NCBI RefSeq assembly: GCF_002019595.1
Contig: NZ_KV917369.1
Span: forward strand, 36,138 to 100,137
DNA: 64,000 nt
Origin: Priestia abyssalis
GTDB lineage: Bacteria; Bacillota; Bacilli; Bacillales; Bacillaceae_H
Direction of reading: 5' to 3'
In this document: in pieces, positions 52,355-60,329 of the stretch
Numbering within the stretch: position 1 is the first letter of the stretch
How the letters are laid out: every line of letters begins with the position of its first letter
Translations under genes and position numbers: made by a program
Notes under the pieces: generated by a model
The model's input: the letters and a program-made list of their open reading frames with translations, nothing else
The model's database searches: none
What the model was told of the DNA's origin: nothing

Positions 52355-53896
52355 ATGGATAAGTTACGCGAAAGTATGTATGAGCTGATTGTCGAAACAT
52401 CAACAAAGCTGCCAAAGGATGTACGTCGTGCTATCGCTAAAGCAAAGGCGCAAGAAAATGAGGGAACACGTGCGGCAATGTCTTTAGCTACTATTACAAA
52501 TAATATTGTCATGGCAGACGAAAATATCTCGCCTATTTGCCAAGATACCGGCTTGCCGACGTTCAAGATTAAAACACCGGTTGGTGTGAACCAATTGGAA
52601 ATTAAAGAGGCTATTTACTGGGCCATTGCAGAAGCTACAAAACATGGAAAGCTTCGTCCGAACTCGGTTGATTCACTGACAGGGGAAAATAGCGGGGATA
52701 ACCTCGGAATGGGTACACCTGTCATTAAATTTGAACAATGGGAAAAAGATTATATAGATGCACGCCTCGTTTTAAAAGGTGGAGGCTGTGAAAACAAGAA
52801 CATTCAATACAGTTTGCCGTGTGAACTTGAGGGATTAGGAAAAGCCGGACGGGATTTAGACGGCATTCGCAAATGTATTTTACATTCTGTGTATCAAGCT
52901 CAAGGGCAGGGATGCAGCGCTGGGTTTATCGGTGTAGGCATCGGCGGTGACCGTACGTCCGGCTATGAATTGGCAAAAGAGCAATTATTCCGAAGTGTAG
53001 ACGATGTAAACCCTAACGAATCATTAAAAGAGCTTGAAGAGTACGTAATGGAAAATGCTAATAAGCTTGGAATCGGTACGATGGGATTCGGCGGCGAAAC
53101 GACGCTGCTTGGCTGTAAAGTGGGCGTTATTAATCGTATTCCGGCAAGCTTCTTCGTTTCCGTTGCTTATAACTGCTGGGCGTTCAGACGTTTAGGTGTG
53201 AAACTGAATGCAGAGACAGGGGATATCCAAGACTGGTTCTATCAAGAAGGTGAACTCATCGACTTCTCGAAAGAGCAACAGGCAGAAGAGCAAGCCGATA
53301 CTTCTTCTGAAACAAAAGAGGTGGTGCTGCAAGCTCCAATCACGGAAGAGCAAATTCGTGAATTGAAGGTAGGAGATGTTGTACGCATTACAGGTATGAT
53401 GTACACCGGACGCGATGCCATTCATAAATATTTAAGTGATCATGATTGTCCGGTTGATTTAAATGGACAAGTTATCTATCACTGTGGCCCGGTTATGCTC
53501 AAGGATGAAGATGGTAAATGGCATGTGGCGGCAGCTGGTCCAACAACCAGTATTCGCGAGGAGCCTTACCAAGGTGACATCATGAAAAAATTTGGAATCC
53601 GTGCCGTTATTGGTAAAGGCGGTATGGGACCGAAAACATTAGCGGCACTAAAAGAGCATGGCGGTGTTTATTTAAATGCTATCGGCGGTGCAGCTCAATA
53701 TTATGCAGATTGTATCAAATCTGTTGAGGGAGTTAACTTCATGGAATTCGGTGTTCCAGAAGCGATGTGGCATCTCCGTGTAGAAGATTTTAAAGCGGTA
53801 GTAACAATGGATTCACATGGGAATAGCTTGCATGCAGATGTAGATAAATCATCTCTTGAAAAACTGGCCCAATTTAAAGAGCCGGTATTCAAGTAG
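52355..53896 (+). CDS. Class I fumarate hydratase (iron-sulfur)
   Basis: A 513-residue cytosolic [4Fe-4S] hydro-lyase interconverting fumarate and malate. The cluster ligands are in SPICQDTGLP (Cys near 63), LKGGGCENKN (Cys near 145) and TTLLGCKVG (Cys near 254). The C-terminal beta subunit-like domain (RITGMMYTGRDAIHKYL, HCGPVM, GPTTSIREEPYQ) is fused, as in the single-chain FumA/FumB type. B. subtilis uses class II FumC, so this is a different or additional enzyme. An Ala/Glu/Thr-rich linker (QQAEEQADTSSETKE) separates the domains. ATG 52355 behind GGGAGGAG. Confidence 0.92.
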   Translation: MDKLRESMYELIVETSTKLPKDVRRAIAKAKAQENEGTRAAMSLATITNNIVMADENISPICQDTGLPTFKIKTPVGVNQLEIKEAIYWAIAEATKHGKLRPNSVDSLTGENSGDNLGMGTPVIKFEQWEKDYIDARLVLKGGGCENKNIQYSLPCELEGLGKAGRDLDGIRKCILHSVYQAQGQGCSAGFIGVGIGGDRTSGYELAKEQLFRSVDDVNPNESLKELEEYVMENANKLGIGTMGFGGETTLLGCKVGVINRIPASFFVSVAYNCWAFRRLGVKLNAETGDIQDWFYQEGELIDFSKEQQAEEQADTSSETKEVVLQAPITEEQIRELKVGDVVRITGMMYTGRDAIHKYLSDHDCPVDLNGQVIYHCGPVMLKDEDGKWHVAAAGPTTSIREEPYQGDIMKKFGIRAVIGKGGMGPKTLAALKEHGGVYLNAIGGAAQYYADCIKSVEGVNFMEFGVPEAMWHLRVEDFKAVVTMDSHGNSLHADVDKSSLEKLAQFKEPVFK

Positions 53897-53907
53897 AAAT
53901 ATTTTCT

Positions 53908-53945
53908 CACCCCCAATGTTTCACATGAAACATTGGGGGTTTTAC
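53908..53945 (+). terminator. Terminator of the fumarase gene
   Basis: CCCCCAATGTTTCA and TGAAACATTGGGGG form a perfect 14-bp stem with loop CA, followed by TTTTAC. Confidence 0.92.
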
Positions 53946-54090
53946 TGTTCTTTAAATGAAAAGCAAACTTATCCTTTTTCAATTGAAAGAATTACCCGTT
54001 TATGGAAGCATCTTTTATGGAAAACAATGCAGTGCATGAAAGGGTGGCTGAGACAAACACTAAAAATAAAAAACAAGAGGGGTGATACTC

Positions 54091-54906
54091 ATGTTTAAAC
54101 GTATTTCTTTGTTATGTTTAACGATAGGGCTTAGTTTTTCTGTCATGCAAACGGGAACTTTGGCGAGTATGTATTCCAACAAACCGATACATTGGGGATT
54201 TGCTAAAAGCAAGAATCACGAACCTGCATCAGCTGGTAAAGAACTTGATGAGTTGCTGGCTAAATATGATTCCTTTTACATTGGACATACGAAGGAAAAA
54301 CACATTTACTTAACCTTTGATAATGGATATGAAAATGGTTATACAGAAAAAGTGTTAGATGTATTAAAAGAGAAAAAAGTACCTGCCGCTTTTTTTGTTA
54401 CAGGCCATTATCTAAAAGATCAACCAGAGTTAGTTAAACGAATGGTAAAAGAAGGACATATTGTCGGAAATCATTCATGGCATCATCCAGACTTAACTCA
54501 AGTAAGTGATAAGCGTTTGAAAGAAGAACTTCAAAAAGTGAAAGATGAATATAAGCAAATTACGGGCCGTGACGATATGAAATACTTGCGACCGCCCCGT
54601 GGAATTTTCAGCGAAAGAACGTTAGCGTTATCCAAGCAAGAAGGATATACGACAGCTTTTTGGTCACTCGCTTTTGTTGATTGGATTACGAATCAGCAGA
54701 AAGGCTGGAAATATTCGTATGATAACATTATGCGTCAAATTCATCCAGGCTGCATTTTATTGCTTCATACGGTATCAAAAGATAATGCTGAAGCCCTTTC
54801 ACAAGCCATTGAGGATTTGCGTAAGCAAGGATATGAATTTCATAGCCTGGATGAATATGTATTGAATGAGGCTAAAGTGAATCCTATTTTATTTCAGCCA
54901 AGATAG
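54091..54906 (+). CDS. pdaA: Spore-cortex polysaccharide deacetylase PdaA
   Basis: A 271-residue secreted deacetylase needed to make muramic delta-lactam in the spore cortex. A signal peptide of about 28 residues precedes KPIHWGFAKSKNHEPASAGK. NodB-domain motifs: LTFDNGYENG (the usual second Asp of TFDDG is replaced by Asn, as in PdaA), GNHSWHHPD (metal-binding His), YLRPPRGIFSERTL, and LLHTVSKDNAEAL. Closely follows B. subtilis PdaA. ATG 54091 has GAGGGGT eight bases upstream. Expected to be read in the forespore, but no clear SigG promoter could be confirmed. Confidence 0.94.
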   Translation: MFKRISLLCLTIGLSFSVMQTGTLASMYSNKPIHWGFAKSKNHEPASAGKELDELLAKYDSFYIGHTKEKHIYLTFDNGYENGYTEKVLDVLKEKKVPAAFFVTGHYLKDQPELVKRMVKEGHIVGNHSWHHPDLTQVSDKRLKEELQKVKDEYKQITGRDDMKYLRPPRGIFSERTLALSKQEGYTTAFWSLAFVDWITNQQKGWKYSYDNIMRQIHPGCILLLHTVSKDNAEALSQAIEDLRKQGYEFHSLDEYVLNEAKVNPILFQPR

Positions 54907-55351
54907 ATCCTCTAATTAAATAAGAGGATGATCCAAAGGGCAAAATCACCCCTTTTGGATCACCTCCTTTTTGTTTTGTCTATATACATTCCATTTAATA
55001 ACTAGACACGTTTTCAGTTTATCGAAAGATATTCACAATCAGCGGTCCGGACAACTCGAATCCGCTTAGGTCTAGAAAGTTCGGCATGGCCGTTTTTTAG
55101 TCATGTCGAATTTTCTAAATCGATCTATATAGTTCCAGTACACATTCCTTTGCTTTTCTTAGTGGTATAATGAAAGCGAAATAAGGAAAATCATGTACTA
55201 AAGTGAATAGAGTTATTTTTATTCAAATTCAAATATGTTACACGGAGAACGTGTATGAGTTGTGCCGTTTTCTCCTTTACCGGAATAAAACCCTATGTTA
55301 AGGTATGAAGATGTTTAAGCTTTTAAAAACAAATAAGTTGAGGTTTTAGAA
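54907..55351. other. Gap with structured sequences before the RlmCD-type gene
   Basis: After the T2 terminator, TAGAAAGTTCGGCATG and CATGTCGAATTTTCTA at 55073-55117 form a 16-bp stem with two G-T pairs, and a second hairpin with GCGG/CCGC ends lies before it near 55044-55068. TGGTATAAT at 55163 is an extended -10 and ACACG/CGTGT near 55240 a small leader hairpin. No protein frame is supported. Confidence 0.5.
54924..54974 (+). repeat. Hairpin repeat T2, copy 3 (terminator of pdaA)
   Basis: GAGGATGATCCAAAGGG and CCCTTTTGGATCACCTC form the stem, followed by CTTTTTGTTTTG. Confidence 0.8.
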
Positions 55352-56734
55352 ATGAACAAAACAAATACAGGCATCAAAATGAAGCAAGGGCAGACCGTTT
55401 TATTGACCATTAAAAGAATGGGGATTAACGGAGAAGGTGTCGGTTACTATAAAAAGCAAGTGGTTTTCGTTCCGGGCGCGCTCCCAAATGAAGAGGTATT
55501 TGTAGAGATTACGAATGTTCAGCCCAATTTTGCAGAGGGAAAGGTAAAGCGTATTAAGACGAAATCTCCGGAGCGTATTGCACCGGTATGTCCGATTTAT
55601 GAACAATGTGGAGGATGTCAACTCCAGCATTTAACATATGAATCCCAGCTTAAACAAAAGCGGGATATTGTCATGCAATCTTTTGAAAGACATAGTTCTC
55701 TGAAGAATCTCGAGCAAAAGGTAGCCAATACGATTGGAATGGAAGAGCCTTGGAGTTATCGAAATAAAGTGCAGTTTCAAGTGGGGATGAAAAATCAAAA
55801 GGTGATTGCTGGACTCTACGGATTGAATTCACATCAGTTAATCGATATTGAAACATGTCCGATTCAACATAGTGCGACCAATAAGGTAACGGCAGTTATA
55901 AAAATGATTTTACAAGATTTACAAATTCCTGTTTATGATGAACGTAAACGAAGCGGCATCATTCGTACCATTATTTCAAGGGTGGGGTTTGAAACAGGAG
56001 AAGTACAAGTTGTGTTAGTGACGAGTCAAAAGGAAATTCCACGGAAAAATATGCTTATTGAGGAAATAAAGAAACGCCTGCCTGAAGTAACATCCATTAT
56101 GCAAAATATTAATGGGCGAAAAACATCGTTAATTTTTGGGGAGGAGACGGTTCATTTAGCAGGTGAGGAGGTCATTCAGGAAGTTCTTGGAGATCTTTCG
56201 TTTGAATTATCGGCAAGAGCCTTTTTCCAGCTGAATCCAATTCAAACCGTAAAGCTTTATGATGAGGTGAAAAAAGCTGCCAGCTTAACGGGAACTGAAA
56301 AAGTTGTCGATGCATATTGCGGTGTAGGTACAATTGGTTTATGGCTCGCTAAAGATGCAAAAGAGATTAGAGGAATGGACACCATTGCCGAGTCTATTGA
56401 AGATGCGAAAAAAAATGCCCGAAACCATGGATACCATAATGCCAAATATGTAGTGGGACAAGCGGAACACTGGATGCCGAAATGGGTGAAAGAAGGGTGG
56501 AAGCCAGATGTGGTCATCGTCGATCCTCCTCGGACAGGATGCGATAAAGAGCTGCTCACATCCATTATAAAAGTAAAACCTAAAAAAGTGGTATATGTGT
56601 CATGTAACCCGTCTACTCTTGCAAAAGATGTGGAAAAACTGGCGAAATTTTATCAGGTAGAATCCATTCAGCCTGTGGATATGTTTCCTCATACTGCTCA
56701 TGTTGAAACTGTAACTAAACTTTTACTTAAATAA
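55352..56734 (+). CDS. RlmCD/RumA-type 23S rRNA (uracil-5)-methyltransferase (YefA-like)
   Basis: A 460-residue RNA methyltransferase. An N-terminal TRAM domain (residues about 10-70) is followed by the [4Fe-4S] ligands Cys80, Cys86, Cys89 ([11 protein letters not shown]) and Cys169. The SAM domain has [16 protein letters not shown] and the [11 protein letters not shown] motif, and the catalytic cysteine is in [13 protein letters not shown]. In B. subtilis the YefA/RlmCD enzyme methylates U747 and U1939; a paralogue (YfjO) exists, so the exact target is inferred. ATG 55352 has GAGGT at moderate spacing. Confidence 0.9.
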   Translation: MNKTNTGIKMKQGQTVLLTIKRMGINGEGVGYYKKQVVFVPGALPNEEVFVEITNVQPNFAEGKVKRIKTKSPERIAPVCPIYEQCGGCQLQHLTYESQLKQKRDIVMQSFERHSSLKNLEQKVANTIGMEEPWSYRNKVQFQVGMKNQKVIAGLYGLNSHQLIDIETCPIQHSATNKVTAVIKMILQDLQIPVYDERKRSGIIRTIISRVGFETGEVQVVLVTSQKEIPRKNMLIEEIKKRLPEVTSIMQNINGRKTSLIFGEETVHLAGEEVIQEVLGDLSFELSARAFFQLNPIQTVKLYDEVKKAASLTGTEKVVDAYCGVGTIGLWLAKDAKEIRGMDTIAESIEDAKKNARNHGYHNAKYVVGQAEHWMPKWVKEGWKPDVVIVDPPRTGCDKELLTSIIKVKPKKVVYVSCNPSTLAKDVEKLAKFYQVESIQPVDMFPHTAHVETVTKLLLK

Positions 56735-56770
56735 TTAGAATAAATCAAAAAGAATGGAGGAAATGACATT

Positions 56771-57112
56771 ATGTCTAATTTGCCAAATTGTCCAAAATGT
56801 AATTCAGGGTACACTTATGAAAACGGAAGTCTTTTCGTTTGTCCGGAATGTGCTCATGAATGGAATTTAGAATCAGAAGCTGAAAATAGTGAGAATAAAA
56901 CGGTTGTTAAAGATGCAAACGGAAATATCTTAAACGATGGTGATTCTGTAACAGTCATCAAAGATTTAAAAGTAAAAGGAAGTTCATCAGTTGTAAAAAT
57001 CGGTACGAAAGTAAAAAATATCCGTTTAGTTGAAGGAGATCATGATATTGATTGCAAAATTGATGGATTTGGAGCCATGCAATTAAAGTCTGAATTTGTT
57101 AAAAAGGTATAA
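56771..57112 (+). CDS. PhnA/YjdM zinc-ribbon protein
   Basis: A 113-residue protein. The N-terminal zinc ribbon has Cys7, Cys10, Cys24 and Cys27 (CPKC and CPEC), and the C-terminal KOW-like beta domain contains [20 protein letters not shown] and [20 protein letters not shown]. Named PhnA for its occurrence near phosphonate genes in E. coli, though it is not required for that pathway. Function unknown. GGAGG lies ten bases before the ATG. Confidence 0.9.
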   Translation: MSNLPNCPKCNSGYTYENGSLFVCPECAHEWNLESEAENSENKTVVKDANGNILNDGDSVTVIKDLKVKGSSSVVKIGTKVKNIRLVEGDHDIDCKIDGFGAMQLKSEFVKKV

Positions 57113-57140
57113 ATACGGTTTAAGACAACAAGAACGAATT

Positions 57141-57366
57141 GGATAAAATATATTTTATCCACAATTTTATCCTTATGATAAACCTTTATTTATAGGATAT
57201 TCACAGAGTTATACACAATATCCACATAATTTGTGCACAAAATCCTATAAAAATGACAAATGTCCGAAACACTAATATAGAAGGTTGCATGTAATTTATA
57301 CACAATATCCACAGTGTTGTGGATAAAAATGTGTATATATTTAATTTTTATAAAAAGTGTGAATAT
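57141..57366. other. Cluster of DnaA-box-like sites outside an origin
   Basis: Ten 9-mers agree with TTATNCACA with at most one mismatch. Plus strand: 57155 (TTATCCACA, perfect), 57197, 57209 (TTATACACA), 57218, 57231, 57296 (TTATACACA), 57305. Minus strand: 57318-57326 (TTATCCACA, perfect), 57330-57338, 57358-57366. TTATACACAATATCCACA occurs twice (57209 and 57296). The first box overlaps a perfect 20-base palindrome, GGATAAAATATATTTTATCC (57141-57160). dnaA, dnaN and rpmH are not here, so this is not the usual oriC. Confidence 0.75.
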
Positions 57367-57418
57367 ATAATGAATAACTTTTTATAAAAATTAAAAGGTG
57401 AATAAGAAATATTAAAAA

Positions 57419-57457
57419 GCAAACGGAAAAGCTTGTGTGTTCTGCTTTTCCGTTTGT
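57419..57457. terminator. Bidirectional hairpin
   Basis: CAAACGGAAAAGC and GCTTTTCCGTTTG form a perfect 13-bp stem with loop TTGTGTGTTCT. Lies between the DnaA-box cluster and yfhD and may end transcription from either side. The rest of 57458-57611 shows nothing. Confidence 0.75.
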
Positions 57458-57611
57458 CTGTGTAATAATCCAATTTTAACGATTAAGTAAGCGCTAAATC
57501 GTTAAATGTTTACTATCCCGTATTATAAATGGAATTAACATTCTCCGTTAAAAAAGGTTTTGACTTTGCCTGTCTAACAGGGAGTAAACCCTCTACGGAT
57601 GAAAATTCTCT

Positions 57612-57800
57612 TTATCTTCTGCTTTTATTCATCTCATTGACGCGAATTCCAGCTGCTTGGGCTCTTGCTAATGCCTCTAAATCCTCTTGATCCGCTTTCT
57701 CCATGGAAAATTCTACATCATATCCATCTGATTTTAAATTCTTCGGTACTTGAGGCAAGTTTGCTTTACTTTTAGATCCTCCACCGCGAGATCTGCCCAT
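57612..57800 (-). CDS. yfhD: YfhD family small protein
   Basis: A 62-residue hydrophilic protein: MGRSRGGGSKSKANLPQVPK, then DVEFSMEKADQEDLEALARA. It matches the YfhD family of Bacillus, found near yfhE and yfhF as here; a spore-associated role has been suggested by composition, but function is unknown. Ribosome site GGAGGG precedes the ATG. Confidence 0.85.
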   Translation of the reverse strand: MGRSRGGGSKSKANLPQVPKNLKSDGYDVEFSMEKADQEDLEALARAQAAGIRVNEMNKSRR

Positions 57801-57889
57801 TTGAAAGCCCTCCTTTAAAACATTTGAACAATTGTTCTTTCATATTGTGTGTTAAAAGGAGGGCGGTATGTATGAAAGATATTGTCAGC

Positions 57890-58018
57890 TTAATGTCTCG
57901 CTTTTTTAGGGGTATATCCGCCTGCCTGATCTGCCATCTTGAAATCCCGAGCATAAGATACTTCTTGACAGCTGCTTAACGTACTTTTTGTTTTGTCACG
58001 TTTTTTCTTTTCAGCCAT
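57890..58018 (-). CDS. yfhE: YfhE family small protein
   Basis: A 42-residue basic protein, MAEKKKRDKTKSTLSSCQEV followed by SYARDFKMADQAGGYTPKKA. It resembles YfhE and sits next to yfhD as in B. subtilis. The ATG at 58018 is chosen for GGAGGG eight bases upstream; the longer frame from 58072 has no site. Function unknown. Confidence 0.8.
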   Translation of the reverse strand: MAEKKKRDKTKSTLSSCQEVSYARDFKMADQAGGYTPKKARH

Positions 58019-58134
58019 GTTCAATCCCTCCAAGTCAATATAGTTGTTCTTTACATTTCCTATTTTGACCAATCTATTTCCATTTCAAACAAATGATTTC
58101 ACGTTGATGGCTATTTTCTCCACGAAAGAGGGCT

Positions 58135-58180
58135 AAGGAAAACTTCTCTCAGTGGGGTCTTAATGCCCGTTAATACGGGG
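58135..58180 (-). repeat. Short copy of element S (internal deletion)
   Basis: Read on the minus strand: CCCCGTATTAACGGGCATTA, AGACCCC, then ACTGAGAGAAGTTTTCCTTA. These are the start and the end of element S joined together, with about 100 or more internal bases missing. As with the long copies, the next thing downstream is a gene start (yfhE). Confidence 0.55.
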
Positions 58181-58184
58181 TAAA

Positions 58185-58236
58185 AAAGAGGTATCTGAAC
58201 ATTGCACGATTTCTGTGCTTTCAGATACCTCTTAAC
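58185..58236 (-). terminator. Terminator of the GNAT gene
   Basis: On the minus strand AAGAGGTATCTGAA and TTCAGATACCTCTT form a perfect 14-bp stem, followed by TTTTTA. Confidence 0.88.
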
Positions 58237-58346
58237 TGTATGGTTTCAAACCGTTTAGCTGTTTCGCTTCTATTATTGAGAATGCCGTCTCTTTTTCAGG
58301 GAGTTTCAACATCCTATCTATAAAAGAGAACTTTCTCGAATTTTTA

Positions 58347-58904
58347 TTATGCTTCCTTAAGGTGCTCTTCTTGAAGTTCTTGGCCGTTTCGTAAAATGTA
58401 TAATGTGTAAAGGTCTTTGGAGATTTCATATAAATTATAGATGTCCCCTTTTTGGTTGATTTCTTCGTAAAGGCTTTTGCTTGTTTCATTTGCTAATGTC
58501 ACGTAAGGAAGCTTTTCCGCTGCTTTCATGGAGCGAACGTTAACTTTACGAATGCGCATGAAAATACGTTCGATTCCCAGCTCGTAAAACAGTTCATTAA
58601 AAAATGCTTCTTTTGCTATTTGATTATAGCCTTTTCCGTGATACGGCTTTCCCAGCCATGTACCAAGAAACCCGGCATTATCTTGTACATCAAATAAATT
58701 GATCGTACCAATTGGATTGCCCCATTCGTCTGTAATCGTACGAGAAATAATTTCCCCGTGTTCTTCCGCTTCTAATGTTTGTTTTGTAATAAATAAAAAC
58801 TCCTCGTAAGAATGGGCTTTATGACGCACAAAAGGGAAGACGTCCGGATGCACCATTAGTTCATATAAAGCCTGACAGTCATGTAAGTCACGTTTTTTTA
58901 ACAT
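58347..58904 (-). CDS. GNAT family N-acetyltransferase
   Basis: A 185-residue RimJ/RimL-type acetyltransferase. The acetyl-CoA site region is FLGTWLGKPYHGKGYNQIAK (the usual Q/RxxGxG/A appears as KPYHGKGYN), followed by RIFMRIRKVNVRSMKAAEKL. The substrate is unknown. ATG 58904 has GGGAGGG seven bases upstream; the longer frame enters the structured leader. It is the only gene between its own terminator and an unusual leader containing a tRNA T-arm-like hairpin, described at 58905-59045. Confidence 0.82.
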   Translation of the reverse strand: MLKKRDLHDCQALYELMVHPDVFPFVRHKAHSYEEFLFITKQTLEAEEHGEIISRTITDEWGNPIGTINLFDVQDNAGFLGTWLGKPYHGKGYNQIAKEAFFNELFYELGIERIFMRIRKVNVRSMKAAEKLPYVTLANETSKSLYEEINQKGDIYNLYEISKDLYTLYILRNGQELQEEHLKEA

Positions 58905-59045
58905 AATGTTTCCCTCCCACTCGAGGGCAGACCACGACTGTTGGCCCCCCACCCTCGAAATTTTTTATAAAAGATTAAAAAATTTCGGGGTGGGAATCGA
59001 ACCCACTAGAACCAGTAACGACTGGTGGCGCACCATTTGCCTTCC
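58905..59045 (-). promoter_or_regulatory. Candidate structured leader RNA of the GNAT gene
   Basis: On the minus strand: CACCAGT/ACTGGT hairpin, then GTGGGTTCGATTCCCAC, a tRNA T-arm-like hairpin, whose CCCACCC also pairs with GGGTGGG beyond a perfect CGAAATTTTTTA/TAAAAAATTTCG stem, and finally TCGAGGG with CCCTCGA just before the GTGGGAGGG ribosome site. The T-arm hairpin and the long stem use the same bases, so only one can form at a time. No tRNA 5' half is present. This is the layout of a two-state leader, but no known riboswitch or T-box is recognised. Confidence 0.45.
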
Positions 59046-59167
59046 CATTCAAAATAAACGGAATGTATTTGAATGTTTTATCCAATTGTAAGCAACTTTT
59101 GATGAAAAGATGACTCTTACCATACGTATCATACTAAAAAAAATTTAAAAAAGAAATAGATAATTTG

Positions 59168-60295
59168 TTAATTTTTTTTAAATAATATTTCACCATTAAT
59201 CATGGTTAAAATTGGCTTAGCTAAGTAATGAAACGGATGATGGTTCCATATGACTATATCTGCATCTTTGCCTGTTTCTAAACTGCCGACTCGATTATCT
59301 ACACGTAAGTTTTTAGCGGGATTAATGGTGATTCCTTCTAGTGCTTTTTGTTCATCGAGTCCTTCTCGTACAGCGAGAGAAGCACAAATATTAAGATATT
59401 GAATCGGGGTGTACGGGTGATCCGTTGTAATGGATACTTCTACACCATGGTCACAAAGAGCTTGGTAGGTTTTCCAATTCTTATTTTTTAATTCAATTTT
59501 AGAGCGCCTTGTTAAAGTTGGACCTACGCAGACTTTAAGGTTTTTTCCCGTCAGTTCTTCCGCTATTAAATGTCCTTCTGTACAATGCTCAATCCGAACG
59601 TCTAAATCGAATTCCTCTGCAAAGCGCAAGGCGGAGATGATATCATCAGCACGGTGCGCATGAATCCGAACGGGTATCTCACGTTTGAGCGCTCGAATGA
59701 TCGGTTTCACACGTAAATCATCCACATTATCGCAATACTTAGCCCCGTAGAAAGCTTCACGCAGCATTCCCATAATGCCCATACGCGTAATCGATTCTTT
59801 ATTGCCATGACTGTGAATGCGTTTTGGATTTTCACCAAGCGCAATTTTTAATCCAGCCGTCTTCTGTATTAACATGTCAGAAATGTTTTTTCCTGTTGTT
59901 TTAATGACCGAAGTAGTTCCTCCAATAACGTTCGCGCTTCCAGGCATAATATGAACGGTTGTAATCCCATACTGTACGGCGTCTTGAAATCCAGGATCGA
60001 GAGGGTGGACACCATCCAGGGCTCGAATATGAGGGGTAAGAGGCTCAATTGTTTCATTGGCATCGTTTCCAGCCCATCCTGTGCCTTCATCATAGAGGCC
60101 GAGATGGGTATGGACATCGATGAAACCCGGGAAAAGATATTGATTGCTGCAATCAATAATTTCCATGTCTTCTGAGGGGATGATATAAGGACTGATTTCT
60201 TTGATTTTCCCATCTTCCACCAGTAAGTCATGATGTGATAATACAGAGGAGGTAATAGGATAAATGGTCGCATTTTTAAATAAAACCTTTTTCAT
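59168..60295 (-). CDS. Amidohydrolase (imidazolonepropionase-like)
   Basis: A 375-residue cytosolic metal-dependent hydrolase. Metal ligands: DVHTHLG near residue 60, RIHAHRADD near 210, RIEHCTEGH near 234 and TTDHPYTP near 290. An N-terminal small beta domain (FKNATIYPITSSVLSHHDLL) and the closing KDADIVIWNHHPF are typical. Substrate unknown. It is followed on the minus strand only by the GNAT unit, and preceded by yfhF 34 bases away, so the two are probably cotranscribed. Confidence 0.85.
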   Translation of the reverse strand: MKKVLFKNATIYPITSSVLSHHDLLVEDGKIKEISPYIIPSEDMEIIDCSNQYLFPGFIDVHTHLGLYDEGTGWAGNDANETIEPLTPHIRALDGVHPLDPGFQDAVQYGITTVHIMPGSANVIGGTTSVIKTTGKNISDMLIQKTAGLKIALGENPKRIHSHGNKESITRMGIMGMLREAFYGAKYCDNVDDLRVKPIIRALKREIPVRIHAHRADDIISALRFAEEFDLDVRIEHCTEGHLIAEELTGKNLKVCVGPTLTRRSKIELKNKNWKTYQALCDHGVEVSITTDHPYTPIQYLNICASLAVREGLDEQKALEGITINPAKNLRVDNRVGSLETGKDADIVIWNHHPFHYLAKPILTMINGEILFKKN

Positions 60296-60329
60296 ACTAA
60301 ACTAAAACTCCTATCTACAGTTGCAAACT

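Larger units (their letters stand above)
58019..58346. other. Gap between yfhE and the GNAT gene
   Basis: Contains the short copy of element S (58135-58180), the GNAT terminator (58185-58235) and a stretch (58236-58340) without a recognisable gene on either strand. Confidence 0.5.

Noticed and set aside
57113..57611. Chromosomal origin oriC
   Set aside because: DnaA boxes are plentiful, but dnaA, dnaN and rpmH are absent and the gene neighbours belong to the yfh region.
58940..59030. Complete tRNA, tmRNA or T-box upstream of the GNAT gene
   Set aside because: Only a T-arm-like hairpin exists, no matching acceptor or D-arm was found, and AGGGTGG is not followed by the T-box bulge sequence.
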